A program made the translations under genes and the position numbers. Below, one piece after another: positions 1-5,931 of a DNA stretch of 5,991 nucleotides. Under the pieces are notes generated by a model that searched no databases, had not been told where the DNA came from, and was given only the letters and a program-made list of their open reading frames with translations. Numbering within the stretch: position 1 is the first letter of the stretch; each line of letters begins with the position of its first letter. Where the stretch lies: assembly GCA_018822065.1 (NCBI GenBank), contig JAHJKV010000234.1:1-5991 (forward strand), in the 5' to 3' direction. The DNA is from Pseudomonadota bacterium. Lineage in GTDB: Bacteria > Desulfobacterota > Desulfovibrionia > Desulfovibrionales > Desulfovibrionaceae.

Positions 1-879
1 GGCGTCTATGCCCTGATAGCCCTGGGTTATACCATGGTCTACGGGATCATCCAGCTCATCAACTTCGCCCACGGTGAATTCTTTGCCGCCGGGGGCTACA
101 TGGGCGTCATCGTGCTCAGTTTCCTGGCCGCCAACGGCTACATGGAGACCAGCCCCTGGATGTGCATCGGCCTGGCCATGGTCCTGACCATGGGCTACTG
201 CGCCATGCTGGCCATGGCCGTGGAGCAGGTGGCCTACAAGCCCCTGCGCTATTCCTCGCGCCTCTCGGTGTTGCTCTCCGCCCTGGGCATGTCCATCTTT
301 CTGCAAAATGGGCTCATGCTCACCCAGGGGGTGTATGACAAGGCCTATCCCTCCACCGCGAAACTCTTCGGCTCCTCCTTTGAGGTGGGCGGCGTGACCG
401 TCAACCCCATGCAGCTCATGATCATGGCCGTGACCGTGGGGCTGCTCCTGGGGCTCAACGTGCTGGTCTTCAAGACCCGCATCGGTCGGGCCATGCGGGC
501 CACGTCCCAGGACAAGGTCATGAGCGCCCTGGTGGGCATCAACTCCAACCGGGTCATCCAGCTCACCTTTGCCATCGGCGCTGCCCTGGCCGCTGCCGCA
601 GGCATCATGGTCGGTTTCTACTATGGTTCGGTGCGCTTCGAGATGGGATTTGTGCCCGGCATCAAGGCCTTTGCCGCCGCAGTGCTCGGGGGCATCGGCA
701 ACATCACCGGAGCCATGATCGGCGGGCTGATCATCGGCATGGTCGAGATCATGGCCGCGGCCTATATCCCGGCTGGCGGCGAATACAAGGACGTGTGGGC
801 TTTCCTGATCCTGATCGGGGTGCTCTATTTCAAACCCACGGGAATCATGGGGGAGAATGTCGATGACACACGTGTTTAA
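1..879 (+). CDS. livH: LivH, branched-chain amino acid ABC transporter inner-membrane permease (5' partial)
   Basis: LivH is one of two membrane subunits of the high-affinity Leu/Ile/Val importer; with LivM it forms the channel through the inner membrane, fed by a periplasmic binding protein. The frame is open from base 1 and the residues before the first in-window ATG (base 34), GVYALIALGYT, already match the conserved LivH N-terminus. The true start is therefore upstream, with roughly 20 residues missing by comparison with E. coli LivH from memory. Family landmarks are the stretch MVYGIIQLINFAHGE, the GMSIFLQN helix, the cytoplasmic loop RIGRAMRATSQD (about bases 478-513) thought to contact the ATPases, and the late membrane segment AAAVLGGIGNITGAMIGG. 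The protein is almost wholly hydrophobic helices. It ends in TAA at 877-879, inside the start of livM, which suggests translational coupling. Family assignment is firm; substrate specificity within this class is inferred. Confidence 0.95.
   Translation, partial: GVYALIALGYTMVYGIIQLINFAHGEFFAAGGYMGVIVLSFLAANGYMETSPWMCIGLAMVLTMGYCAMLAMAVEQVAYKPLRYSSRLSVLLSALGMSIFLQNGLMLTQGVYDKAYPSTAKLFGSSFEVGGVTVNPMQLMIMAVTVGLLLGLNVLVFKTRIGRAMRATSQDKVMSALVGINSNRVIQLTFAIGAALAAAAGIMVGFYYGSVRFEMGFVPGIKAFAAAVLGGIGNITGAMIGGLIIGMVEIMAAAYIPAGGEYKDVWAFLILIGVLYFKPTGIMGENVDDTRV
849..865 (+). promoter_or_regulatory. Ribosome binding site deciding the livM start
   Basis: A purine run GGGGGAG lies at 849-855 inside the end of livH. 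An ATG at 857 is only one base from it, too close for normal initiation. A second in-frame ATG at 863 sits seven bases away, the usual spacing. I therefore start livM at 863 (MTHVFK...), two codons inside the longest reading frame. Either choice leaves livH and livM overlapping, by 17 or 23 bp. Confidence 0.6.
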
Positions 880-2083
880 AACCATCTGGTTCAAATTCGC
901 CTTTGCCATGGTCTGGCTGTATTTCCTGCTCTGGCCGCTCATGGACCTGAACTCCGACGGCACCATCACCTTTGATAAGAGTTTCGCGGTCTGGATCCGC
1001 ATCGTGGTCGTGGTCGCCGTGCTCCTCACCCTTTACCGGCTCAAGAAACGCGGCACCTTCGAGCCCGTGGCCAACGGCGTACATCGCGTCACCGCCCCCC
1101 TGCGTTCCAGATTAGGTCTGGTACCCGGCTGGGTCTGGCTACTGTTGATTTTTGCCTTCATGCTCGCCCTGCCGCAGTTTACAGAGCGCCGGGTCCATGA
1201 CGTTGTCATCTCCGTGCTCATCTATGTCTGCCTGGGCATGGGCCTGAACATCGTCATCGGCCTGTGCGGCCTGCTCGACCTGGGCTACATCGCCTTCTAC
1301 GGCGTCGGGGCTTACACCTACGCCCTGTGCGCCCTCTACTTCGGGTTGCCCTTCTGGCTCTGCCTGCCTCTGGCCGGGATTTTCGCAGCCATTGCGGGTT
1401 GCATCATCGGCTACCCCACCCTGCGAATGCGCGGCGACTATCTGGCCATCGTCACCCTCGGCTTCGGCGAGATCGTACGCATCATCCTGAACAACTGGAT
1501 GAGCCTGACCAACGGTCCCAACGGAGTCTCGGCCAAGCCCATGACCGTCTGGGCCCCGGTCTTCGAAGGTGGTTTCCACATCGAGGCCATCCCTCTCAGG
1601 AACCTGGCAGACCTCTATTACGTCATCTTCTTCCTGGCCATCCTGATCATCATTGGCGTGCACCGGCTGAACTTCAGCCGGGTGGGCCGCGCCTGGGAGG
1701 CGATCCGCGAGGATGAGACCGCGGCGGAACTTATGGGCGTGAACACCTACATGTTCAAGCTCATGGCCTATGCCATGGGCGCGATGTTCGGCGGCATTGC
1801 CGGAGCCTTCTTCGCGGCCCGTATGGGCTTTGTCGCCCCGGAGTCCTTCTCCTTCATGGAATCGGCCTTGGTCCTCTCCATCGTGGTCCTGGGCGGCATG
1901 GCTTCCATCCCTGGCATCATCATGGGGGCAGTGGCCATCATCGCCCTGCCAGAGGTCTTCCGCGAGTTTTCGGAGTATCGCATGCTCGCCTTTGGCGGTG
2001 CCATGACCATCATGATGCTGGTTCGCCCGGCTGGGCTCATCCCGGCCAAGCGCATGGGCGAACGCGGCGAGGAAAAGGAGTAG
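863..2083 (+). CDS. livM: LivM, branched-chain amino acid ABC transporter inner-membrane permease
   Basis: LivM is the second membrane subunit of the Leu/Ile/Val importer. At about 406 aa it is the long form, close in size to E. coli LivM. Residues about 1-85 hold two hydrophobic segments and a basic linker (RLKKRG), corresponding to the extra N-terminal domain of long LivM proteins. Residues about 90-390 form the permease core. Landmarks are LDLGYIAFYGVGAY (about 138-151), the conserved stretch YPTLRMRGDYLAIVTLGFGE (about 184-203), and TNGPNGV (about 216-222). The cytoplasmic coupling loop RVGRAWEAIREDETAAELMG runs from about 273 to 292, and the C-terminus reads VRPAGLIPAKR. The gene overlaps livH, and its stop (TAG, 2081-2083) is followed three bases later by livF, so the genes are one transcription unit. 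The C-terminus is intact, with no fused ATPase domain, which matters because livG is not next to it. Confidence 0.95.
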   Translation: MTHVFKTIWFKFAFAMVWLYFLLWPLMDLNSDGTITFDKSFAVWIRIVVVVAVLLTLYRLKKRGTFEPVANGVHRVTAPLRSRLGLVPGWVWLLLIFAFMLALPQFTERRVHDVVISVLIYVCLGMGLNIVIGLCGLLDLGYIAFYGVGAYTYALCALYFGLPFWLCLPLAGIFAAIAGCIIGYPTLRMRGDYLAIVTLGFGEIVRIILNNWMSLTNGPNGVSAKPMTVWAPVFEGGFHIEAIPLRNLADLYYVIFFLAILIIIGVHRLNFSRVGRAWEAIREDETAAELMGVNTYMFKLMAYAMGAMFGGIAGAFFAARMGFVAPESFSFMESALVLSIVVLGGMASIPGIIMGAVAIIALPEVFREFSEYRMLAFGGAMTIMMLVRPAGLIPAKRMGERGEEKE

Positions 2084-2086
2084 GCC

Positions 2087-2806
2087 ATGGCGGAAACCAT
2101 TCTCGAACTCACGGATGTCCAGGCCCACTATGGACGCATCCAGGCCCTGAAGGGCATCACGCTCAACCTTGAAAAGGGCGAGATAGTGTCCATCATCGGC
2201 GCCAATGGCGCGGGAAAGTCCACCACGCTCATGACCATCTGCGGTATCATCAAGGCCAGTGCGGGTACTGTCCGCTACAAGGGCCAGGTGATCAACGACA
2301 TGAGCCCGGACAAGCTCCCCGGCCTGGGACTCTGCCAGGTGCCCGAGGGGCGGCGCATCTTCCCCCGGCTCACGGTGGAGGAAAACCTGGATATGGGAGC
2401 CTTCCATCGCAAGGACAAGGCGGAGATCAAGCGGGACGTGGAGATGGTCTTCGACCTCTTCCCGATTCTCAGGCAGCGGCGACACCAGGCTGGCGGGTCC
2501 ATGTCCGGCGGCGAGCAGCAGATGCTGGCCATGGCCAGGGCGCTCATGACCCGTCCCGAGGTGCTGCTCCTGGACGAACCCTCTCTGGGCCTGGCCCCGA
2601 TCATCGTGGCGCACCTCTTCGAGATAATCAAAGATATCAACAAGGAAAAGGGCGTCTCCATCCTGTTGGTGGAACAAAACGCCAACATCGCCCTCAACAC
2701 CGCCAACCGGGGCTACGTGCTGGAAACCGGACATGTGGTCATGCAGGACGAAGCCCAGACCCTCTTAAACAACCCGGACATCCGCAAGGCCTACCTGGGC
2801 GAATAG
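2087..2806 (+). CDS. livF: LivF, branched-chain amino acid ABC transporter ATP-binding subunit
   Basis: LivF is a cytoplasmic ATPase that powers the LivH-LivM channel, normally paired with LivG. The 239-aa length is typical for LivF. All nucleotide-binding motifs are visible: Walker A GANGAGKST (38-46), Q-loop Gln84 in LCQVPEGRRIFPRLTVEENL, the signature MSGGEQ (139-144), Walker B VLLLDEP (159-165) and D-loop SLGLAP (166-171). The segment ILLVEQNANIAL puts Gln197 where the switch histidine sits in most ABC ATPases; this substitution is usual for LivF, whereas LivG keeps His (IEHD). The phrase PEGRRIFPRLTVEENL and the small size, without the LivG insertions, favour LivF over LivG. A purine-rich GGAAAAGGAG (2071-2080) lies six bases before the ATG. 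The gene directly follows livM, where livG would be expected, and is followed by an intrinsic terminator. Confidence 0.95.
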   Translation: MAETILELTDVQAHYGRIQALKGITLNLEKGEIVSIIGANGAGKSTTLMTICGIIKASAGTVRYKGQVINDMSPDKLPGLGLCQVPEGRRIFPRLTVEENLDMGAFHRKDKAEIKRDVEMVFDLFPILRQRRHQAGGSMSGGEQQMLAMARALMTRPEVLLLDEPSLGLAPIIVAHLFEIIKDINKEKGVSILLVEQNANIALNTANRGYVLETGHVVMQDEAQTLLNNPDIRKAYLGE

Positions 2807-2826
2807 GGCAGGGGTATTGCACATTG

Positions 2827-2855
2827 AAAAGGCCACCGAGGGGTGGCCTTTTTTT
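2827..2855. terminator. Intrinsic terminator between convergent operons, possibly bidirectional
   Basis: A perfect 7-bp stem, GGCCACC (2831-2837) paired with GGTGGCC (2842-2848), encloses a four-base GAGG loop. It is extended by AAAA (2827-2830) pairing with TTTT, and is followed on the plus strand by seven T (2849-2855). This is a strong Rho-independent terminator 20 bp after the livF stop. The minus-strand operon ends at 2860, only a few bases beyond. Read in that direction the same stem is followed by four T and then C, so it could end both transcripts, more weakly for the minus strand. Confidence 0.92.
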
Positions 2856-2859
2856 GTTG

Positions 2860-3993
2860 TCAGCGTCCGGCCATGAAAGCGGCCACTTTGTGAACAAGGT
2901 TAGAGGGTTGCCCTTCCAGGCGAACCACCAGGCCGCCCTTGCGGAACCAGATCAGGTGTCGACCGATGCCGTCGGTATTGCCGTAAACGGCCAACTGATC
3001 GACCACGTAGCCCGACTCGCCGTACCCGGCGGGCTGGCGCAGGCTCTTGGCCTTTGGGTTCAGCCAGGACTCCTGTTGTGTTTCGTATACTTTGGCCACC
3101 GAGGATTTGCCGGTCAGCACCGTGATGCCGACGAATTCATCCCCGAGTTCAAAGAGAGCCTGCACCTTTTTCATGCCGGATACGGACTCGGTCTTGGACT
3201 TGAAGCTCATGCGCCAGTCCTTGGGGAACAGGCTGAGTGGTGGTAGCAGGGAACCGGGATCGACGTTGGCATAGTCCCTGCCTCCCGTTGTTCCATCCTT
3301 GTCCTTCTCGGCCTTCCAGGCCGCGTGCATGGCCTGGATGTCCTCGTCTAGTTGCCGCTTCTGGGCCACGGCTTGCTGCATCTGGTAATCGAACTGGCGT
3401 GCAATCCGTTCTGAGAGGTTCATGATTATCAGCGTCTTCCGGGTGGTCAGTTCGATGTCGTCATCGGCCACTCCATCGGCGTTGCGCCACCAGGGCTTGG
3501 CCGAACGCATGGGGTTGTTGTCGTCGTCAAAGACCGACAGTGGTGCCCTGATGATGGCGTTGAGGTCACCGGTCATGCGTCGTATCTTGGCGCTGGCGTT
3601 AAGAAGATCATCATGGAGTTGGATCGTGTTCGTTTTCTGCGTGCGGATGGTCCAGAGTTTGGGCTCCCATGCCTCGTTGGTGTACACGCTGATGGCGGTT
3701 TCAAGGACCGCGTTCAGGATGTTGTCTCCTGCGGACGCCTTGTCCGCGACCTCCAATGCGCCCTTGAGATAGACCTTCATGGCGTTGAATTGCAGGTTGT
3801 CCGTGGCCTTCTGTGAGAGTCCGGAATATATGGTTTTGGCCTGGGAGAGTTGGCTGAAGACATCGGTGAGGGCTTTGCTTTGGCGCTCCATCTTCTTGAC
3901 GGAGCGGATGTATTCCGCTTCGGTGACGGCAAAGGAGGGAAGTGCCAGGGTCAGCAGCGACAGAAGGATGCAGAGGGTAAGAGTGCTTCTCAT
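2860..3993 (-). CDS. Secreted protein of unknown function, helical region plus C-terminal domain shared with its operon partner
   Basis: I do not recognise a named family for this 377-aa protein. It begins with a clear Sec signal peptide (hydrophobic core LTLCILLSLLTLALP, probable cleavage after SFA at residue 22), with no lipobox, so a soluble periplasmic or exported protein is likely. Residues about 23-230 are charged and look mainly helical, with runs such as EYIRSVKKMERQSK and QKRQLDEDIQAMHAAWKAEKDKD that could form coiled coils. After a Gly-rich break (about 234-239), residues about 249-372 form a probable alpha/beta domain. It contains FPKDW (256-260), TG at 295-296, and W349-x3-G353-x7-G361-x-P363, the last matching the C-terminus of the gene upstream. 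AGGAG lies seven bases before the ATG, and that ATG overlaps the upstream stop as ATGA, implying translational coupling. The stop abuts the shared terminator. Secretion is well supported; function is unknown. Confidence 0.85.
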   Translation of the reverse strand: MRSTLTLCILLSLLTLALPSFAVTEAEYIRSVKKMERQSKALTDVFSQLSQAKTIYSGLSQKATDNLQFNAMKVYLKGALEVADKASAGDNILNAVLETAISVYTNEAWEPKLWTIRTQKTNTIQLHDDLLNASAKIRRMTGDLNAIIRAPLSVFDDDNNPMRSAKPWWRNADGVADDDIELTTRKTLIIMNLSERIARQFDYQMQQAVAQKRQLDEDIQAMHAAWKAEKDKDGTTGGRDYANVDPGSLLPPLSLFPKDWRMSFKSKTESVSGMKKVQALFELGDEFVGITVLTGKSSVAKVYETQQESWLNPKAKSLRQPAGYGESGYVVDQLAVYGNTDGIGRHLIWFRKGGLVVRLEGQPSNLVHKVAAFMAGR

Positions 3994-5051
3994 GTCGGTT
4001 CTCCTGAAATGACCTTGGACCTGACGAGTTTCAGGATGTTGATCGCTTCCTGTTCCGGTGTTCCGGAGACGTTGATCAGCACACTTCCAGTAGTAATCCA
4101 GAAAGACTTGCCTCCCGTGTCCAGTCGCTCCACGAGCCAGTGCCCGCTGAAGGGGGATGGCTGGGCAGCGCTAGGCAGGGCGTCGCTCTTGGTGTTGTAG
4201 AGCGCTGAGATCACTGCCGGCGCTCCGGTGAAGATGCGGACTTCGACCGAGAGGTCGCTTTGTCCCGGTGGCAGGTCAAAGGGAGCGTAGACTGCATAGG
4301 CCATGCGATAGGTGCCAACGCCCTCGACTTTTTCTTCGGGCAGATCGTCGAGAATGCCGTCCTGCTGCCAGTCCGCGCGGACTTCCATGTCACCGGGGAA
4401 ATATACCGCCGGATCGGGCAGGGTGAAGGATTTGGTGGTGGGGCGTGGTGGTGCCGAGGTTGCAGTAGTTGCCTTCGGCGCGGGGGCGGGCGGTGTTTTA
4501 TGAGGGGCTGTCGTTGGCACGGAAGGAGGAGACAGCCGGAAGCTTTCGGTGCTGGTTCGTACGGTTTGTTCAAGGGATGATTCCGCCCAGACACCCACAA
4601 TGACGAATGCCGTTCCCTTTGCATACGCGTAAGTGATGACGGAACGGATCGGCATACCGGAGTAGTCCCCGCTGTATTCACGCTTGATTGCGGCCTCTCC
4701 CTCGACGGTCGATGATAATTCCGAGAGTTTGTTGGACACATAGGGCATGCCTCGGCTCTGCATTCCCTGCTCCCAACCGTCTGCGATATATCTAATGCCG
4801 GGGTTTTCGCCTGTCATTGCATAGATTTCCACAAAGGCATTCTGGCGTGGCTCGACATACTGGCGCACCAGTTCTCCGTCACCAGGATTGCTGGCCCAGC
4901 CCTCCGGCTGGAGCATCCAAAACTCTGGCACACCAGCCAGGCTTTGTGTGGGGAGAATACAAAGTATACAGAAGGCCATGACGAGAAGATAGGAAATGGC
5001 CTGGAAATCGTTTAAATAAACTCTGAAATAAGTCGGAACTCCGTTATTCAT
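3990..5051 (-). CDS. Secreted two-domain protein of unknown function: PsbP/DcrB-like N-terminal domain, Pro/Thr linker, C-terminal domain shared with its partner
   Basis: This 353-aa protein opens with a signal peptide whose n-region is long (about 20 residues, including several acidic and polar ones) before the core YLLVMAFCILCILP; cleavage after SLA (residue 39) is probable. An AGGAGG box six bases before the ATG supports this start. Residues about 41-173 (WMLQPEGW..., then VEIYAMTGENPG..., ending in TESFRL) follow the pattern of PsbP/DcrB/Mog1-like small domains. That call is by eye and tentative. Residues about 174-208 are rich in Pro, Thr and Ala, a flexible linker. Residues about 210-345 form a second domain with FPGD (218-221), TG at 275-276, and W318-x3-G322-x7-G330-x-P332, the arrangement found in the downstream gene. 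It is the first gene of the operon and overlaps the next by four bases. The protein is presumably periplasmic; a membrane-anchored form with an uncleaved signal is possible. Function is unknown. Confidence 0.83.
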   Translation of the reverse strand: MNNGVPTYFRVYLNDFQAISYLLVMAFCILCILPTQSLAGVPEFWMLQPEGWASNPGDGELVRQYVEPRQNAFVEIYAMTGENPGIRYIADGWEQGMQSRGMPYVSNKLSELSSTVEGEAAIKREYSGDYSGMPIRSVITYAYAKGTAFVIVGVWAESSLEQTVRTSTESFRLSPPSVPTTAPHKTPPAPAPKATTATSAPPRPTTKSFTLPDPAVYFPGDMEVRADWQQDGILDDLPEEKVEGVGTYRMAYAVYAPFDLPPGQSDLSVEVRIFTGAPAVISALYNTKSDALPSAAQPSPFSGHWLVERLDTGGKSFWITTGSVLINVSGTPEQEAINILKLVRSKVISGEPT

Positions 5052-5204
5052 GGCAAGCCTCCTGGTATTTTATACCCAGAACAGTCAGAAATGTCGATAG
5101 TGGAGAGGAAAGATTGCGGTGCTACATACCTGCGCAATGATTTTTGCTCCCTGCATAAAACTGCCCTTGAAAATAACACGTTCCCCTGCCACACTGGTCG
5201 TGTC
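5052..5204. other. Divergent intergenic region
   Basis: This 153-bp stretch is visibly more A/T-rich than the flanking genes. It separates the divergently transcribed secreted-protein operon and the methyltransferase-nikR group. It holds the minus-strand promoter described above. I see no convincing plus-strand promoter: TTGAAA at 5167-5172 has no good -10 at 16-18 bp, and CATAAA at 5154-5159 has no matching -35. A plus-strand frame runs through it from an ATG at 5091, but without a ribosome binding site or codon bias like the gene that follows. Confidence 0.6.
5058..5097 (-). promoter_or_regulatory. Predicted sigma70-type promoter of the minus-strand operon, with ribosome binding site at the predicted transcript start
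   Basis: On the minus strand, TCGACA (5097-5092, five of six matches to TTGACA) is separated by exactly 17 bp from TATAAA (5074-5069, five of six matches to TATAAT) within GGGTATAAAATACC. The predicted transcript start is near 5062-5063. AGGAGG lies at 5063-5058 and the ATG at 5051, giving a leader of only about 12 bases with the ribosome binding site at its very 5' end. The match is good but not experimentally shown; a promoter further upstream is an alternative. Confidence 0.6.
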
Positions 5205-5206
5205 AT
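5173..5206. repeat. Imperfect inverted repeat overlapping the methyltransferase start
   Basis: ATAACACG (5173-5180) and CGTGTCAT (5199-5206) are inverted copies with seven of eight positions matching and an 18-bp gap. The right arm runs into the proposed ATG at 5205. The position would suit an operator for the downstream genes, which include the regulator nikR. A repeat of this quality is expected about once by chance in a region this size, so the call is weak. Confidence 0.2.
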
Positions 5207-5894
5207 GCACAGTGCACCATCCAAACATCTGCCCTCAAAGCTGAGAGCCACGCCTCCCACCCAGCAGCTGGAGATCGAGGCCTGTGGGCGGACATGGCTG
5301 GTGGAGCGGCCAGGGGATCTGGAGAGTTACTGGGACCAGTTGGAGTTGGCGGCCTTTCAGGAGGATGAGCGGCTGCCCTATTGGGTGGAAATCTGGCCAG
5401 CCTCGCTCCTGGTCTGTCGCTGGCTGGCGGAAAACCGCGAGCGCATTGCGGGCAAGCTTTGCCTGGACCTGGGGTGCGGTCTGGGTTTCACGGCCATGGT
5501 CGCGTCCTTTTTCGGGGCGCGGGTCATCGGCCTGGACTACGAACGCGACGCCCTGGCCTTTGCCCGGCGCAATGTGGCCCTGAACGACTTGCCCTCCCCG
5601 CTCTTCACGGTCATGGACTGGCGCGAGCCGGGCTTGCGTCCGGGGGCGTTCCCCTTCATCTGGGCTGGTGACGTGCTCTATGAAACGCGATTTTTCGAGC
5701 CTGTGGAGGCGCTGTTGCGCACTGTGCTCGCGACGGACGGCGAGGTGCTCATCGGCGACCCGGAACGCACGGTGTCCCGGCCTGTCTGGGAGCGACTGCG
5801 TGGCCTCGGCTGGAAGGCCGAGCAGATCATGCTGGAGAAACTGGTGCTCCTGGGCCAGAACCAGACGGTTCGGCTCTGGCGGCTGATGCGATAA
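5205..5894 (+). CDS. Class I SAM-dependent methyltransferase, MTF16-like (seven-beta-strand protein lysine methyltransferase type)
   Basis: This protein would transfer a methyl group from S-adenosylmethionine to an unknown, probably protein, acceptor in the cytoplasm. From the ATG at 5205 it is 229 aa, normal for the family. LPYWVEIWPAS (57-67) is the conserved entry motif of the MTF16 group, which includes ETF-beta and other lysine methyltransferases. Motif I is LDLGCGLG (87-94), and the acidic residue binding the SAM ribose is probably Asp111 in GLDYE. MDWRE (137-141) is the next motif, and GDVLYE (155-160) fits the D-x-x-Y post-II signature of these enzymes. The frame continues upstream to an ATG at 5091, but those 38 codons lack the gene's composition and overlap the divergent promoter, so I prefer 5205; neither has a convincing ribosome binding site. 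nikR follows after 37 bp with no terminator, suggesting co-transcription. A small-molecule substrate cannot be excluded. Confidence 0.87.
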   Translation: MHSAPSKHLPSKLRATPPTQQLEIEACGRTWLVERPGDLESYWDQLELAAFQEDERLPYWVEIWPASLLVCRWLAENRERIAGKLCLDLGCGLGFTAMVASFFGARVIGLDYERDALAFARRNVALNDLPSPLFTVMDWREPGLRPGAFPFIWAGDVLYETRFFEPVEALLRTVLATDGEVLIGDPERTVSRPVWERLRGLGWKAEQIMLEKLVLLGQNQTVRLWRLMR

Positions 5895-5931
5895 GTGGTA
5901 ATGAGGCAAGAGGCTGAAAAAGGAGAATATT

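Noticed and set aside
1139..2734. A 531-codon open frame on the minus strand opposite livM and livF
   Set aside because: It is an antisense shadow of two certain genes in GC-rich DNA. Its product is rich in His, Asp, Gly and Gln with no domain, and it has no reason to be translated.
2824..3246. A 140-codon plus-strand frame starting before the terminator
   Set aside because: It runs through the terminator hairpin and is antisense to the well-supported 377-aa gene. It has no ribosome binding site or recognisable domain.
5154..5172. Possible plus-strand promoter elements CATAAA and TTGAAA
   Set aside because: Neither has a partner hexamer at 16-18 bp, so no promoter is called for the methyltransferase.
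5206..5216. Small perfect palindrome TGCAC-A-GTGCA
   Set aside because: Arms of five bases are common by chance and do not extend; no second copy was seen nearby.
5048..5260. A 70-codon minus-strand frame whose stop overlaps the 353-aa gene's ATG as ATGA
   Set aside because: The overlap looks like coupling, but the frame starts at a GTG opposite the methyltransferase and spans the promoter. It has no ribosome binding site and encodes no recognisable sequence. It was judged fortuitous.
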